64,000 nucleotides of DNA from Vibrio europaeus (GTDB lineage Bacteria; Pseudomonadota; Gammaproteobacteria; Enterobacterales; Vibrionaceae): the NCBI RefSeq assembly GCF_001695575.1, contig NZ_LUAX01000007.1, positions 1,674,001-1,738,000 of the forward strand, written 5' to 3'. The notes under the pieces are model-generated. The model did no database searches. It was not told the DNA's origin and saw only the letters and a program-made list of their open reading frames with translations. Each line of letters opens with the position of its first letter. The first letter of the stretch is position 1. This document shows positions 50,515-58,737 of the stretch, piece by piece. A program made the translations under genes and the position numbers.

Positions 50515-51611
50515 TACTGATCAGAGTACCTAAATGCACGTTGCTTAAGCTTCTCGATACGCGCGGTGCTGTCTTTGTTAGTCACTAGCTCAAAATCGCC
50601 CGAGTACACGTGAGGAACGCTACGCCCCTCTAGATCCCATTTGATTGCTTCGGCCATCGCAATACCCGTATCATCATTCATACGCATAGCGGTGACATTT
50701 AGAGCGCCTTCACCTATCGCTTTAAGTTCGGCAGTACCCCCTCCCCAGCCATTAAGCAAAACATCTTGTCGACCTAACTCCGCTAGTGCATCGGCGGCGC
50801 CAAGTGCAACATCCGTAGAACAAGCGTAAATGAACTGGATATCAGGATCTCTGTTAAGAGCAATCTTCGCCGTTTCATAACCTGAAGCTCGTGTCGCCTT
50901 GGTGTAGAATGAAGAAGAAAGCTTATAGGAGTCATGATGGCTCATTTCTTCTATGAAGGTATCTCCTCGCGCATCACTCACATACCCTTCAGAAAAATAG
51001 AGAACGGAATAGCGGCTATCTTTAGGGACACTGTTTTTGTAGTACCCTTCTATAACTCGCGTACCTTTAATGTGATCAAATCCCACGTACATAAAAGGTT
51101 GTTGTTCATCCCAAGCCCTCACTGGCGTAGTGATGTTTTGCAAAATCAACTTGGTATCCGTTGAACTCAATACATGTTCAATGAACTTACGATGTCGCGT
51201 GGTATCGAGAGTAAAAATAAGGTAATCAGCATTGTTTTGAACGGCCTCTAATAGCGACAAGCTTTGCTGCCTGACATCAACACTAGGACGTGTAAACACC
51301 TGATTAATCTCATAGTTCACCCCAAGCTTCTCTAACCGCATCTCGAACGCCTTAATATTTCGACTCCAATAGTCAGAGACCTGCTGTCCAGGATAGACCA
51401 CCGAAATAGAGATAGGCGAAGTTTGCTGCGCTGTTAAAGGAGTTGGGTACTTTCTAACCGTTTGACTGAGCTGTTCGGTCAGTTCTTTTTGTTTTGGATG
51501 CGCTTCTAGATATTCGTCATACTGCCAATATCCATTCAGAACCTGAGTGGTATGGGCTGAAGCTGAAAATGAGCACAATACGAGTATTGGCAATATTGCT
51601 TTTTTAGACAT
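50514..51611 (-). CDS. luxP: Autoinducer 2-binding periplasmic protein LuxP
   Basis: A 365-residue periplasmic binding protein, the same length as V. harveyi LuxP. A signal peptide (MSKKAILPILVLCSFSASA) precedes the mature domain. The residues known to hold the furanosyl borate diester AI-2 are all present at the same numbering: Gln77, Ser79, Trp82, Asn159, Arg215, Ser265, Thr266, Trp289 and Arg310. It should therefore bind borated AI-2. First gene of luxP-luxQ. Upstream, 51612-51758 is AT-rich and contains an eight-base inverted repeat AGCCGAGA/TCTCGGCT (51689-51735) with a long loop, which may be a terminator for the preceding TraF-like gene. Confidence 0.97.
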   Translation of the reverse strand: MSKKAILPILVLCSFSASAHTTQVLNGYWQYDEYLEAHPKQKELTEQLSQTVRKYPTPLTAQQTSPISISVVYPGQQVSDYWSRNIKAFEMRLEKLGVNYEINQVFTRPSVDVRQQSLSLLEAVQNNADYLIFTLDTTRHRKFIEHVLSSTDTKLILQNITTPVRAWDEQQPFMYVGFDHIKGTRVIEGYYKNSVPKDSRYSVLYFSEGYVSDARGDTFIEEMSHHDSYKLSSSFYTKATRASGYETAKIALNRDPDIQFIYACSTDVALGAADALAELGRQDVLLNGWGGGTAELKAIGEGALNVTAMRMNDDTGIAMAEAIKWDLEGRSVPHVYSGDFELVTNKDSTARIEKLKQRAFRYSDQ

Positions 51612-51758
51612 GTAGTTCTCTCTTTATCTAGCCAAACAGAACATATATTTATTATATTAGCTTTTTATATAAGCCAGCTTAATTAGTAAGCCGAGATTGC
51701 TTTTATAATATGCAACTTATTAATTTTTCTCGGCTTTTCTAATTATGCCTAATCCTAA

Positions 51759-52916
51759 TTAGAACGTAAAAGATAAATTCCCAGATAAGCCAAATTGGTT
51801 GTCTCCCGCATAGCTACCTGCTAGATCAACACTGACCAAATCTCCCGGACTTATCCCTACTCCTAAGGTAAAAGAGTTATCTAGGGTATCTTCGATATCC
51901 ATTTCATAACCCGCTCTTAACTGCGCCCAACCAAACGCGTTACCTTCAACACCTAAACGTAGAAATTGCGTGTCATCGGCAAGTTCAGTGAAACGTTTTT
52001 GCTTAGTTAAATCCCAGTCGATGGTTGTCGTAAAATATTCCATGGTATATGCACCAGATACCGTCACCTGTGGATTCAATTTATAAGTACTGACCCCTGC
52101 AATATTCAATGTATCGATTTCTTTGGAAAACAGATCTTTAACAGCAAAGCCCAGGCGGTAATCATCAACAAACCAAATAGCCCCTAGATCGAGGTTAAAA
52201 GTATTCTTTTTGGTTTCACTTTTATCATAGTCACTGACATCAAAATCCTCGACCGAGATGTTTTGCTTGTAAGTTTTCAACTGTTGATACTTGGGGCTAA
52301 CGCCAATCGACACATCTTGACCTTGAATAGTAAAACGTTTCGCAAATGCAATACCAAACTCGGTATAACCGAAGGCAATCATATCCACATTCGACGCTTC
52401 ATAGCGCGTTTTAACGCTGGCTGGTGCATCACCACCATTCGGAGCGATTTTCGGTGCTGCAATAACTTCAGCATAGCCTCGTGAGAAGACGTTGGCAGAT
52501 ACCACGTTAATTGGGAAGGCAACAGCTAGTGCAGCACCACCCGTCACGGCTAGAGGTTTATTGTCAGAGAGTTGAGTGAGGTAACCATTTAGCTGCGCAG
52601 CTTGCGCCGGGTCCGTACTACCACCACTTTCAAACGCTTTGATGGTATCTTGTAGACTATCGATGGTATCGATGTTTTCGTCGGTATCTCTTAGGTTTGC
52701 TCCTATTGCGGGAACAAGAAGCCCAAAGTCATCTTTATCTCGGTGAACAGAAACTAGCGCTGGGTTATAAAAAGGAGCAAGAACATAGTCCGCACTTGTT
52801 ACACCGGTATTCCCCATACCGTTACCACGACCATCTGGCACCACGGTTGCTGCATGGGCTCCACCCATTACAACTAAGGAACTAACCACTACTGATATTT
52901 TAATTAATTGATTCAT
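51759..52916 (-). CDS. TraF-like outer-membrane beta-barrel protein (TraF_2 family)
   Basis: This 385-residue protein has a signal peptide (MNQLIKISVVVSSLVVMGGAHA). The mature start VPDGRGNGMGNTGVTSADYVLAPFYNPAL (in pieces) is typical of proteins often annotated as conjugal transfer TraF. After a helical insert, alternating aromatic/hydrophobic strands run to a C-terminal GLSGNLSFTF, the usual outer-membrane-barrel ending in Phe. The plan is close to FadL/PorV-type barrels. Nothing links it to conjugation here. It lies upstream of luxPQ on the same strand, 147 nt apart. Function is unknown; small-molecule uptake is one possibility. Confidence 0.75.
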   Translation of the reverse strand: MNQLIKISVVVSSLVVMGGAHAATVVPDGRGNGMGNTGVTSADYVLAPFYNPALVSVHRDKDDFGLLVPAIGANLRDTDENIDTIDSLQDTIKAFESGGSTDPAQAAQLNGYLTQLSDNKPLAVTGGAALAVAFPINVVSANVFSRGYAEVIAAPKIAPNGGDAPASVKTRYEASNVDMIAFGYTEFGIAFAKRFTIQGQDVSIGVSPKYQQLKTYKQNISVEDFDVSDYDKSETKKNTFNLDLGAIWFVDDYRLGFAVKDLFSKEIDTLNIAGVSTYKLNPQVTVSGAYTMEYFTTTIDWDLTKQKRFTELADDTQFLRLGVEGNAFGWAQLRAGYEMDIEDTLDNSFTLGVGISPGDLVSVDLAGSYAGDNQFGLSGNLSFTF

Positions 52917-53001
52917 ATCCGTATCAACCTTTTTTATTACTCATAATCAAGGTTAATACAAAATCAGAAGTTTGTAGGCTTAGTAATCAGTTAGTTTCAT
53001 A

Positions 53002-53304
53002 TTAATCGAGAACAAAGTCTTGCTGATGGGCAATAAGTTGCTCTTTTTTGTGTTTCGGTAGGCGTTTGAGCTGATATTCAAGTTTAGAGGCACTGCTGCG
53101 ATCGGCCCCTGCGGGCTTGAACCATTCTAATTTGAGCGGGCCTTTACCTTTAAGCGCTTTGGCCCCCGTTCCTTGTTGGTGCTGATTAAAGCGGCGTTGT
53201 ACGTCAGTCGTTATGCCGCAATAGAGCGCGTTGTTGCGCATTCGAATCAGGTATACGTACCAATTCGAACACGCATTGAGCTCATTTGGTTCTTGTTCTG
53301 GCAT
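53002..53304 (-). CDS. GIY-YIG nuclease family protein (YhbQ/UPF0213)
   Basis: This 100-residue single-domain protein has the GIY-YIG core: WYVYLIRMRNNALYCGITTDVQRRFNQH, followed by the conserved Arg region and SKLEYQLKRLPKHKKEQL. This is the UPF0213/YhbQ type, which resembles the UvrC N-terminal nuclease domain and can act on DNA in some species. It overlaps the end of yceH by one base and is co-transcribed with it. Confidence 0.9.
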   Translation of the reverse strand: MPEQEPNELNACSNWYVYLIRMRNNALYCGITTDVQRRFNQHQQGTGAKALKGKGPLKLEWFKPAGADRSSASKLEYQLKRLPKHKKEQLIAHQQDFVLD

Positions 53305-53957
53305 TATTCAGTGAGCTGTTCAACAAGTGAACGTAACTCAGACAATTCCGCCTTAAGACTTGCCACTTCCTGTTCCAGTTCATCAAGTCGACTGCTGCTA
53401 TTGCCTGCAGGTGCTGGTGCCGCGCTCACTAACGCTTCAATATCAACTTCACCGCTGAATAGATGCATATAGCGAGATTCGCGTTTACCCGCCTCACGAG
53501 GCAACTTAACGACTAGCGCCCCTTCTTCTCTGGACGCCATTTTGTCTAGCACAGACTCTAGCTCTTTGACATCAGAAAACTCTGCTAATCGATTTGTTCG
53601 TGTACGAAGCTCGCCTGGAGTTTGTGCTCCACGCAGAAGTAAGCAGCAAGCAATGCCTTTTTCTTGTTTGCTTAGCTTAAGATCACCAAACTCAGTGTTG
53701 CAGAAACGGTGCTGGAACTTATTCGCTCGACTGTTAAAGCCACTTTCATCGCTAACGAGTCTACGAGCAATTAACGCATCGACAGCATCTTGCACTTCCG
53801 CGTCACTGAGCGACAAGACCGGCTCGCGGTTGCTTTTTTGATTGCATGCCGTCGTTAAGCTATTAAGTGTCAGGGGATAGTAGTCAGGCGTCGTGACTTC
53901 TTTCTCTATAAGACAGCCAATGACACGTGCCTCTACTTGGGATAGCTCGATATTCAT
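53304..53957 (-). CDS. yceH: YceH family protein (UPF0502, DUF480)
   Basis: This 217-residue cytoplasmic protein has two winged-helix-like repeats: EARVIGCLIEKEVTTPDYYPLTLNSLTTACNQKSNREPV (in pieces) and KGIACCLLLRGAQTPGELRTR. A C-terminal coiled coil follows (SRLDELEQEVASLKAELSEL). The family is widespread in proteobacteria; function is not established, though the fold suggests nucleic-acid or protein binding. The first gene of a two-gene unit with the GIY-YIG protein. Confidence 0.9.
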   Translation of the reverse strand: MNIELSQVEARVIGCLIEKEVTTPDYYPLTLNSLTTACNQKSNREPVLSLSDAEVQDAVDALIARRLVSDESGFNSRANKFQHRFCNTEFGDLKLSKQEKGIACCLLLRGAQTPGELRTRTNRLAEFSDVKELESVLDKMASREEGALVVKLPREAGKRESRYMHLFSGEVDIEALVSAAPAPAGNSSSRLDELEQEVASLKAELSELRSLVEQLTE

Positions 53958-53991
53958 GTTATTTCCTTATTCTTTCTTTTCAAACACTGCA

Positions 53992-54180
53992 CTAGTGCTC
54001 GGCGAGGATGGGAACCTTTTTGATATTTCCGTTCTCATCGATCATCACTATTTTGCTTCGATTCAGCTCTACTTCGGTCACTTCTTGTCGAGTACGCTCT
54101 TTTTTATAAGCATTGACTAGCTTGCTTGCTCGCGGAGTTTGCTTTTCAGACTCACACTTCGGGATAACGATCTGCGACAT
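53992..54180 (-). CDS. Small hypothetical protein, 62 residues
   Basis: A short basic protein beginning MSQIVIPKCESEKQTPRASK, with a charged helix (LVNAYKKERTRQEVTEVEL) and a beta-like end KIVMIDENGNIKKVPILAEH. It has no membrane segment and belongs to no family I recognise. The balanced composition and a sensible fold outline suggest it is real, but there is no clear Shine-Dalgarno at ATG 54180 or at the in-frame ATG 54186. It lies upstream of yceH, 34 nt apart. Confidence 0.5.
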   Translation of the reverse strand: MSQIVIPKCESEKQTPRASKLVNAYKKERTRQEVTEVELNRSKIVMIDENGNIKKVPILAEH

Positions 54181-54370
54181 TCGCATTTTGGATTACACAT
54201 AAGCTTCTAATGCTTGAATCATATCTCGAAGTTTCATTACTCTCAATTAGATGCAAACAGATTGGCGATAAAACCGTCAACGTACTGTAATGATTGATCT
54301 TAGGACTGTTCTCATCCGGTTTGTTATGATTTAATCCTTGGTAGTTATTCGAAAATTAGGAAAGGGACCT

Positions 54371-54688
54371 ATGAGTGGTGTAATTGAAATCGTGTCTCAA
54401 GCACGTCGTAAGAATAAGCTAAAGCGTGAGCTTATTGATAATGAAAAGAAAGTACGCGACAACCGTAAGCGCGTTGACCTGCTAGAAAACCTGCTTGATT
54501 ACATTGAAGCAGATATGAGCAACGAAGAGATCGTTAGCATCATCAAAAACATGAAAGCAGACTATGAAGATCGTGTCGATGACCACATCATCAAGAGTGC
54601 AGAAATTTCCAAAGAACGCCGCGACATTAGCCGTCGTATTCGCGAGCTAACTGAAGAAGACAAAGTGATTCAAGGTAAGAAGAAGTAA
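54371..54688 (+). CDS. tmaR: Pole-localizer protein TmaR (YeeX/DUF496)
   Basis: A 105-residue coiled-coil protein matching E. coli YeeX, renamed TmaR, which holds PTS enzyme I at the cell pole and so tunes sugar uptake. Matching stretches are ARRKNKLKRELIDNEKKVRDNRKRVDLL, the MSNEEIVSIIKNMKADYEDRVDD centre and IIKSAEISKERRDISRRIREL (all quoted in part). ATG 54371 follows AAAGGGACCT; the earlier in-frame GTG-type start at 54338 would add 11 residues and is unlikely. A single gene with its own terminator. Confidence 0.93.
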   Translation: MSGVIEIVSQARRKNKLKRELIDNEKKVRDNRKRVDLLENLLDYIEADMSNEEIVSIIKNMKADYEDRVDDHIIKSAEISKERRDISRRIRELTEEDKVIQGKKK

Positions 54689-54709
54689 ATTCTATTACTA
54701 TTCGAAATC

Positions 54710-54742
54710 AAAGCCTACACTACTGTGTGGGCTTTATTTTTT
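54710..54742 (+). terminator. Rho-independent terminator of tmaR
   Basis: AAAGCCTACAC-TACT-GTGTGGGCTTT (54710-54735, one G-T pair) followed by ATTTTTT. Confidence 0.85.
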
Positions 54743-54989
54743 CCGAATAATAGTTCGGCTGTTAACCAACATAATTGGTTATTATATTTCTGTAGGTAAC
54801 GTAAAACGTTTGCGTAATCGCTAACCTTCTCCGTTCCTATTTTTGGGGCTTTCATCACACATTTAGCCCTGTTATATTTCACACCAGTTAATCATTTAGA
54901 CCATTCGAGGCACGGAGCTTCCTCACTTATCTCAAGAAGAGAAGAATTGGTACCGACCGACGTCGGCAAAAATTATAGAGGGTCAAATT
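54743..54989. other. Long upstream region of the YgjV-like gene, no gene seen
   Basis: About 250 nt without an open frame worth calling. The second half is less AT-rich than usual spacers and contains a perfect 10-bp palindrome CCGACGTCGG (54956-54965) and several purine-rich GAGG/AGAAG blocks. It could be a structured 5' leader or a promoter region. I do not recognise any known riboswitch or sRNA in it. Confidence 0.3.
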
Positions 54990-55235
54990 ATGGATATGGT
55001 TGAAATTTTAGGTTACGCAGCGTCCATCATGGTTGCGATTTCACTAACAATGAAAGACATCGTTAGACTACGAGTGTTGAACTTCATTGGTTGCGCACTA
55101 TTCACTGCGTACGGTCTGATGATTGATGCGTGGCCTGTTGTTGTCACTAACGGCTTCATTGCATGCGTTAACGTTTACTTTCTTGCAAAAATGCAAAGCG
55201 AAAAAAAAAGCGAGCAAGTTAAAAGCGCCGCTTAA
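54990..55235 (+). CDS. Small YgjV-like inner-membrane protein
   Basis: This 81-residue protein has three hydrophobic helices (VEILGYAASIMVAISLTM, VLNFIGCALFTAYGLMI and WPVVVTNGFIACVNVYFLA) and a charged tail. The repeated pattern of Asn, Gly and Pro within helices matches the YgjV family and is reminiscent of half-size SemiSWEET carriers (inference). Relatives are sometimes labelled uroporphyrinogen decarboxylase, which nothing here supports. AGAGGG lies 7 nt before the ATG. It is a single gene with a strong terminator. Confidence 0.75.
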   Translation: MDMVEILGYAASIMVAISLTMKDIVRLRVLNFIGCALFTAYGLMIDAWPVVVTNGFIACVNVYFLAKMQSEKKSEQVKSAA

Positions 55236-55253
55236 CTAAGCCTATCAATTTAG

Positions 55254-55291
55254 AAAAAGCCCCAGATTAGACAGCTAATCTGGGGCTTTTT
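55254..55291. terminator. Bidirectional Rho-independent terminator
   Basis: A 15-bp perfect stem AAAGCCCCAGATTAG (55256-55270), loop ACAG and complement to 55289, with A and T tracts at the two ends. It serves the YgjV-like gene and the convergent OmpA-type gene. Confidence 0.92.
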
Positions 55292-55321
55292 GTTGTCGTA
55301 ATAGACATTACGTAAGTAGAG

Positions 55322-55939
55322 CTAGTTATTCGCAACAATAAACAGCACTTCTACTCGGCGATTACAGGCTTTACCCGTTTTGGTTTTATTGGTGCACGCA
55401 GGAACGTATTCACCATATCCGCGTGTAAAGATTGAGTCCATCGCGACATTGTTACTAACCAGCTGCTGTTTAACGGCTGTTGCTCGCTTGATCGAGAGTT
55501 TGTCGTTGAACGTTGGCGCTCCGGTACTATCTGCATGACCATCAATAACGATATCTATTCCTGGCTGTGTCGATAGGTAACTACCCATCATATTCAACCA
55601 GTATTTAGAGTCAGGAGAGACATGGGAAGAGCCAGTGTTGAACTTGATGGTATCTTTCAGTTTGACCATAACATGGTTGCCCGGAAGCAACTCATAATCA
55701 ACGCCATTGCTCACAAGAAAACTCTGAAGATCGCTATAGCTCTGTGTACGTTGCTGCCCCATCGGTCCTTTGACACCTGAAGCCGCTAATACTGGCGCAG
55801 CTCCCCACTCTGGATAACGTACTTCAAAGTCTGACGTTGGCGCTGTATCCAGAAGGTCTCCTCCTAGCATCGTCATATCGTCTGGCAAACTGCCACACCC
55901 TGAGAGAGCTAGAATTAAAGGAAAGATTAAGTACTTCAT
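55322..55939 (-). CDS. OmpA family lipoprotein
   Basis: This protein of 205 residues starts with a lipoprotein signal (MKYLIFPLILALSGCGSLPDD, lipobox LSGC). The C-terminal half is an OmpA peptidoglycan-binding domain: IKFNTGSSHVSPDSKYWLNMMG, IVIDGHADSTGAPTFNDKLSIKRA (in pieces) and FTRGYGEYVPACTNKTKTGKACNRRVEVLF. ATG 55939 is chosen because it begins the signal; ten more codons lie upstream in frame. Pal/YiaD-like proteins of this type tie the outer membrane to the cell wall. A single gene. Confidence 0.88.
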   Translation of the reverse strand: MKYLIFPLILALSGCGSLPDDMTMLGGDLLDTAPTSDFEVRYPEWGAAPVLAASGVKGPMGQQRTQSYSDLQSFLVSNGVDYELLPGNHVMVKLKDTIKFNTGSSHVSPDSKYWLNMMGSYLSTQPGIDIVIDGHADSTGAPTFNDKLSIKRATAVKQQLVSNNVAMDSIFTRGYGEYVPACTNKTKTGKACNRRVEVLFIVANN

Positions 55940-56218
55940 TGATTCACCGTGAGTTCCATGCCGATACATAATCTATATCGGCAATCTCGCTGTTACTTTA
56001 GCCACTGCGATAACTTTTTTTTCCTTTTATGGTCATTATAGTGAAATTAGTATGCGCAATAATCAAAGTTCACGATTAGAAATAGTTTTATCCCTCAAAC
56101 CACCGTCACTTATGTTTCTCTTCAGGGTAGGAACAAGTAGAATCAACAAACAAATCAATCACGAGTCAACGCATTGAAACACCAATCACGTTGTCTCGCG
56201 ACTTATAGAGAAAATTAT

Positions 56219-56839
56219 ATGAAAAAAATTGCGTCGCTTTTAATGATCGCCGCTTCAGCATTGATCCTTGGTTGCTCTGAAAACTCTCAACCTGTTGAAG
56301 GAGAACACTACGAGCAACTGCCAGCTAATCTCTCAACTTTCCGACTTCCTCAAGTCACTGAAGTATTCTCTTTGAACTGCGGCCACTGCCGTCATATGGA
56401 GAACGAAATACCTGAGATTGAAAAGCTCACTGGGCAAAGCATTGGCAAAGTCCACGTGACTTTCAATGAGAGCGCTCAAATTGGCGCGATGATCTATTAC
56501 GCTGCCGAAATGCAACTAGGTAAAAAGCCAGACCACGACATGATGACAGAGATGTTTGCAGCCACTCAAATGGGAGAGGGCGCAACACTTTCAGAAAAGA
56601 AAGCGGCGCTAGACCTCGTTTTCCACAGTCGTGATCTAGTTAGCCCTTATGACTTCAACGAAGAGCAACAAAAGCAACTGTTCGCAGCGATGCAAATCGC
56701 GGATGACATTACAACCAAAGGTCAGATCAATGCGGTGCCGACCTTTATCGTCAACGGTAAATATCAGATTCTTACTAGTGGTCATCAAGACGCGGCTGGT
56801 ATCGCTGAAACGATCAATTTCTTACTTACTCAACCTTAA
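56219..56839 (+). CDS. DsbA-family thiol:disulfide oxidoreductase, lipoprotein
   Basis: This 206-residue protein starts with a lipoprotein signal (MKKIASLLMIAASALILGC), so it is anchored rather than free in the periplasm. The thioredoxin fold carries the active site NCGHCRHM (CGHC instead of CPHC) and the cis-Pro loop NAVPTFIVNG. The helical insert is DsbA-like. It probably oxidises or shuffles disulfides in envelope proteins. A longer frame from 56174 lacks a signal at its start. It is 17 nt before an FKBP gene, forming a small protein-folding operon. Confidence 0.88.
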   Translation: MKKIASLLMIAASALILGCSENSQPVEGEHYEQLPANLSTFRLPQVTEVFSLNCGHCRHMENEIPEIEKLTGQSIGKVHVTFNESAQIGAMIYYAAEMQLGKKPDHDMMTEMFAATQMGEGATLSEKKAALDLVFHSRDLVSPYDFNEEQQKQLFAAMQIADDITTKGQINAVPTFIVNGKYQILTSGHQDAAGIAETINFLLTQP

Positions 56840-56856
56840 TTTAACGGATAGGATTT

Positions 56857-57330
56857 ATGTCTAAATTTGTCTTCCCGATTATCATTTTCGTTCTTGCGGG
56901 ATTCTTCATTTATCGTACTTATACAAACCACAAAGCGAGCGAGTCTAACTTTGCTGCCGGTCAAGCTTTCTTACTTGAGAATGAAAAGAAAGAAGGTGTC
57001 GTAATGACAGAAAGCGGCCTACAGTACGAAGTGCTACACAAAGGTGAAGGAAGCGAGTCACCAACACCATCAAGCACAGTGAAAGTGCATTACCATGGTA
57101 CACTGTTAGACGGAACGGTATTTGATAGCTCAGTGGAGCGTGGTGAACCAATCAGCTTTAAACTGAACCAAGTGATTAAAGGCTGGCAAGAAGGCTTAAC
57201 GTACATGTCTGTTGGGGATAAGTTCCGTCTTTATATCCCTAGTACACTAGCTTATGGTAAGAATGGTTCTGGCCCTATCCCACCAGCGGCTACCCTTATC
57301 TTTGATGTTGAGCTATTGGAAATCAAATAA
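56857..57330 (+). CDS. FKBP-type peptidyl-prolyl cis-trans isomerase, membrane-anchored
   Basis: A 157-residue protein with an N-terminal hydrophobic anchor (FPIIIFVLAGFFIYRTY), a short linker with GQAFLLENEKKEGVVMTESGLQYEVL (in pieces; typical of Mip/FklB), and a complete FKBP domain. The FKBP domain includes VKVHYHGTLLDGTVFDSS, GEPISFKLNQVIKGWQEGL and FRLYIPSTLAYG, ending PAATLIFDVELLEI. It catalyses prolyl isomerisation, here presumably on the periplasmic face. It is the second gene of the unit with the DsbA-like lipoprotein; a bidirectional terminator follows. Confidence 0.93.
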   Translation: MSKFVFPIIIFVLAGFFIYRTYTNHKASESNFAAGQAFLLENEKKEGVVMTESGLQYEVLHKGEGSESPTPSSTVKVHYHGTLLDGTVFDSSVERGEPISFKLNQVIKGWQEGLTYMSVGDKFRLYIPSTLAYGKNGSGPIPPAATLIFDVELLEIK

Positions 57331-57360
57331 CTCAAATCTGATGCCATAAACCTGTAAAAC

Positions 57361-57404
57361 AAAAAAGCCAATCAAGGTTCGACTTGATTGGCTTTGTTCT
57401 TTTT
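57361..57404. terminator. Bidirectional Rho-independent terminator
   Basis: A 13-bp perfect stem AAAGCCAATCAAG (57364-57376), loop GTTCGA, complement to 57395, A tract before and GTTCTTTTT after. Shared by the FKBP gene and the convergent Nudix gene. Confidence 0.92.
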
Positions 57405-57413
57405 AGTCAGAGA

Positions 57414-57806
57414 CTAAACCCGTTGCTCTTCGAGCAAGTGGTGCTTAATAAAATCAACATCTGCCTTATAAAAATCATCCAGCGGAATCTCGTCTGGTGA
57501 CATCCAATGGAATTTTTGTTGTCGCTCTGTATCTAACGCCAGAGGCTCTTGTTGTTCATTGGCATTGAATATCGCGTAATAGATGCGACCACCAAAATCG
57601 TTAATCGCACTAAACGTCGCAGAGTGCTTCACGCTTTTCATTTGGGTCTCTTCATATAGCTCTCGTACGGCAGCATCGGTACCTGATTCGTTATCATTAA
57701 CCGCTCCACCAGGAAACTCGAAAACCATACCTTTTGTTGCTCGATAGCGCTCTTGAACCAGTACCTTGCCATTTTTACGTACGATAGCCATCGACAGGTG
57801 TTTCAT
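57414..57806 (-). CDS. Nudix hydrolase
   Basis: A 130-residue single-domain enzyme. The Nudix box (Gx5Ex7REUxEExGU) is GGAVNDNESGTDAAVRELYEETQM, read in two parts as GGAVNDNE and REUxEE = RELYEE. It hydrolyses a nucleoside diphosphate linked to another group; the substrate is not clear, but the start (MAIVRKNGKVLVQERYRATKG) is like MutT/NudG-type house-cleaning enzymes. It is a single gene. Confidence 0.88.
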   Translation of the reverse strand: MKHLSMAIVRKNGKVLVQERYRATKGMVFEFPGGAVNDNESGTDAAVRELYEETQMKSVKHSATFSAINDFGGRIYYAIFNANEQQEPLALDTERQQKFHWMSPDEIPLDDFYKADVDFIKHHLLEEQRV

Positions 57807-57963
57807 ATCTGACTCCTTTCTAATTATGTGCTCGTAACATCCTCAACGAGTGGTTAGTAGGGGGAATCGCTGTGGATGTTTAATGTCCGACTACTTTCGC
57901 GAAAATAGTAACTCAATAGCATAGAATTCACAGACGCAAACGATAAAAACATGATCTAGCAAT

Positions 57964-57993
57964 AAAAAAACCAGCACATTATTCGTGTGCTGG
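57964..57993 (-). terminator. Terminator of the retropepsin-like lipoprotein gene
   Basis: On the minus strand, CCAGCACA pairs with TGTGCTGG (57971-57993) and is followed by seven T residues (57964-57970). Confidence 0.88.
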
Positions 57994-58018
57994 CTTCATA
58001 AGTGGTGATTTAGCTAGG

Positions 58019-58675
58019 CTATTTATATTTGTCTTGAATGTATTTCTGGCTAACATCGACAACGGCAACATCTTTGAAAAAGCTACGCCCAAGTAACAAT
58101 GGGAACGTTAGATGCGTTCTATCCGCGAGAGTAAAATCGGTCTTGTCCTTCAAATCACCTAGTTGAACCCAAGCTTCTACCACAGCACGCTTATGTGAAT
58201 CTTCGGAGCTAGACTGTCTGACCTTAACCCAGCGTTTAACAGGGAGTGCAACTTCCTTGCTCTTAACGCCATCGTGTTCAATTTTAAACTTAACCCAGTC
58301 TTTACCATCGCGTTCAAATGGAACGATATCTACAGCGCTAATAGAAGATGTGGTTGCGCCTGTATCTACACGCGCTTTGAAGCTTTCTTCTAAGCCAGGG
58401 ACATAAACCCACTCTTCAGCACCTAACAAAAGCTTTCCGTCTTGGGTTTTCTTAGGTTGCTCTTTAACGACAGGAGGTTTTGGTTTCTCTTCAGGCTTAG
58501 TTGGTTTTTCAACCTCTTCTTTTGGCTCTTCAACCTTAGGTTTTTCGACCTCTTCCTTAGGTTGCTCAACTTGAGGTTTCTGCTCTGGCTCGACGGGCTG
58601 TTGTCCTGTGGTTGAACACGCCATCAAACCGCCACTTAAAAGAAATGGAATCAGTGTTTTCCACGTTTTATTCAT
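58019..58675 (-). CDS. Retropepsin-like (ATP-dependent zinc protease family, PF05618) lipoprotein
   Basis: A protein of 218 residues with a lipoprotein signal (MNKTWKTLIPFLLSGGLMAC). A 50-residue low-complexity linker follows, built of repeats such as QPKEEVEKPKVEEPKEEVEK and PEEKPKPP. The C-terminal domain has ARVDTGATTSSISA, an aspartic-protease-type DTGA motif, followed by the LLGRSFFKD motif. Although the family name says zinc protease, DTGA and the flap pattern fit a retropepsin-like fold. ATG 58675 starts the signal peptide and has AGGTGA upstream. The charged linker probably spans the periplasm from an outer-membrane anchor (inference). Confidence 0.82.
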   Translation of the reverse strand: MNKTWKTLIPFLLSGGLMACSTTGQQPVEPEQKPQVEQPKEEVEKPKVEEPKEEVEKPTKPEEKPKPPVVKEQPKKTQDGKLLLGAEEWVYVPGLEESFKARVDTGATTSSISAVDIVPFERDGKDWVKFKIEHDGVKSKEVALPVKRWVKVRQSSSEDSHKRAVVEAWVQLGDLKDKTDFTLADRTHLTFPLLLGRSFFKDVAVVDVSQKYIQDKYK

Positions 58676-58737
58676 TTGTTCACCTAACTCGACAAAACAG
58701 AAGTGCTTAAAATGGGGCTTAACAAGCCCCATTACAC

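Noticed and set aside
51759..52916. Conjugation gene (TraF)
   Set aside because: No other transfer gene, relaxase or plasmid feature is nearby; the family name is historical and the protein looks like an outer-membrane barrel.
58450..58600. Short repeats in the lipoprotein linker as a CRISPR or tandem-repeat array
   Set aside because: They are codon-level low-complexity repeats inside one coding frame, without spacers.
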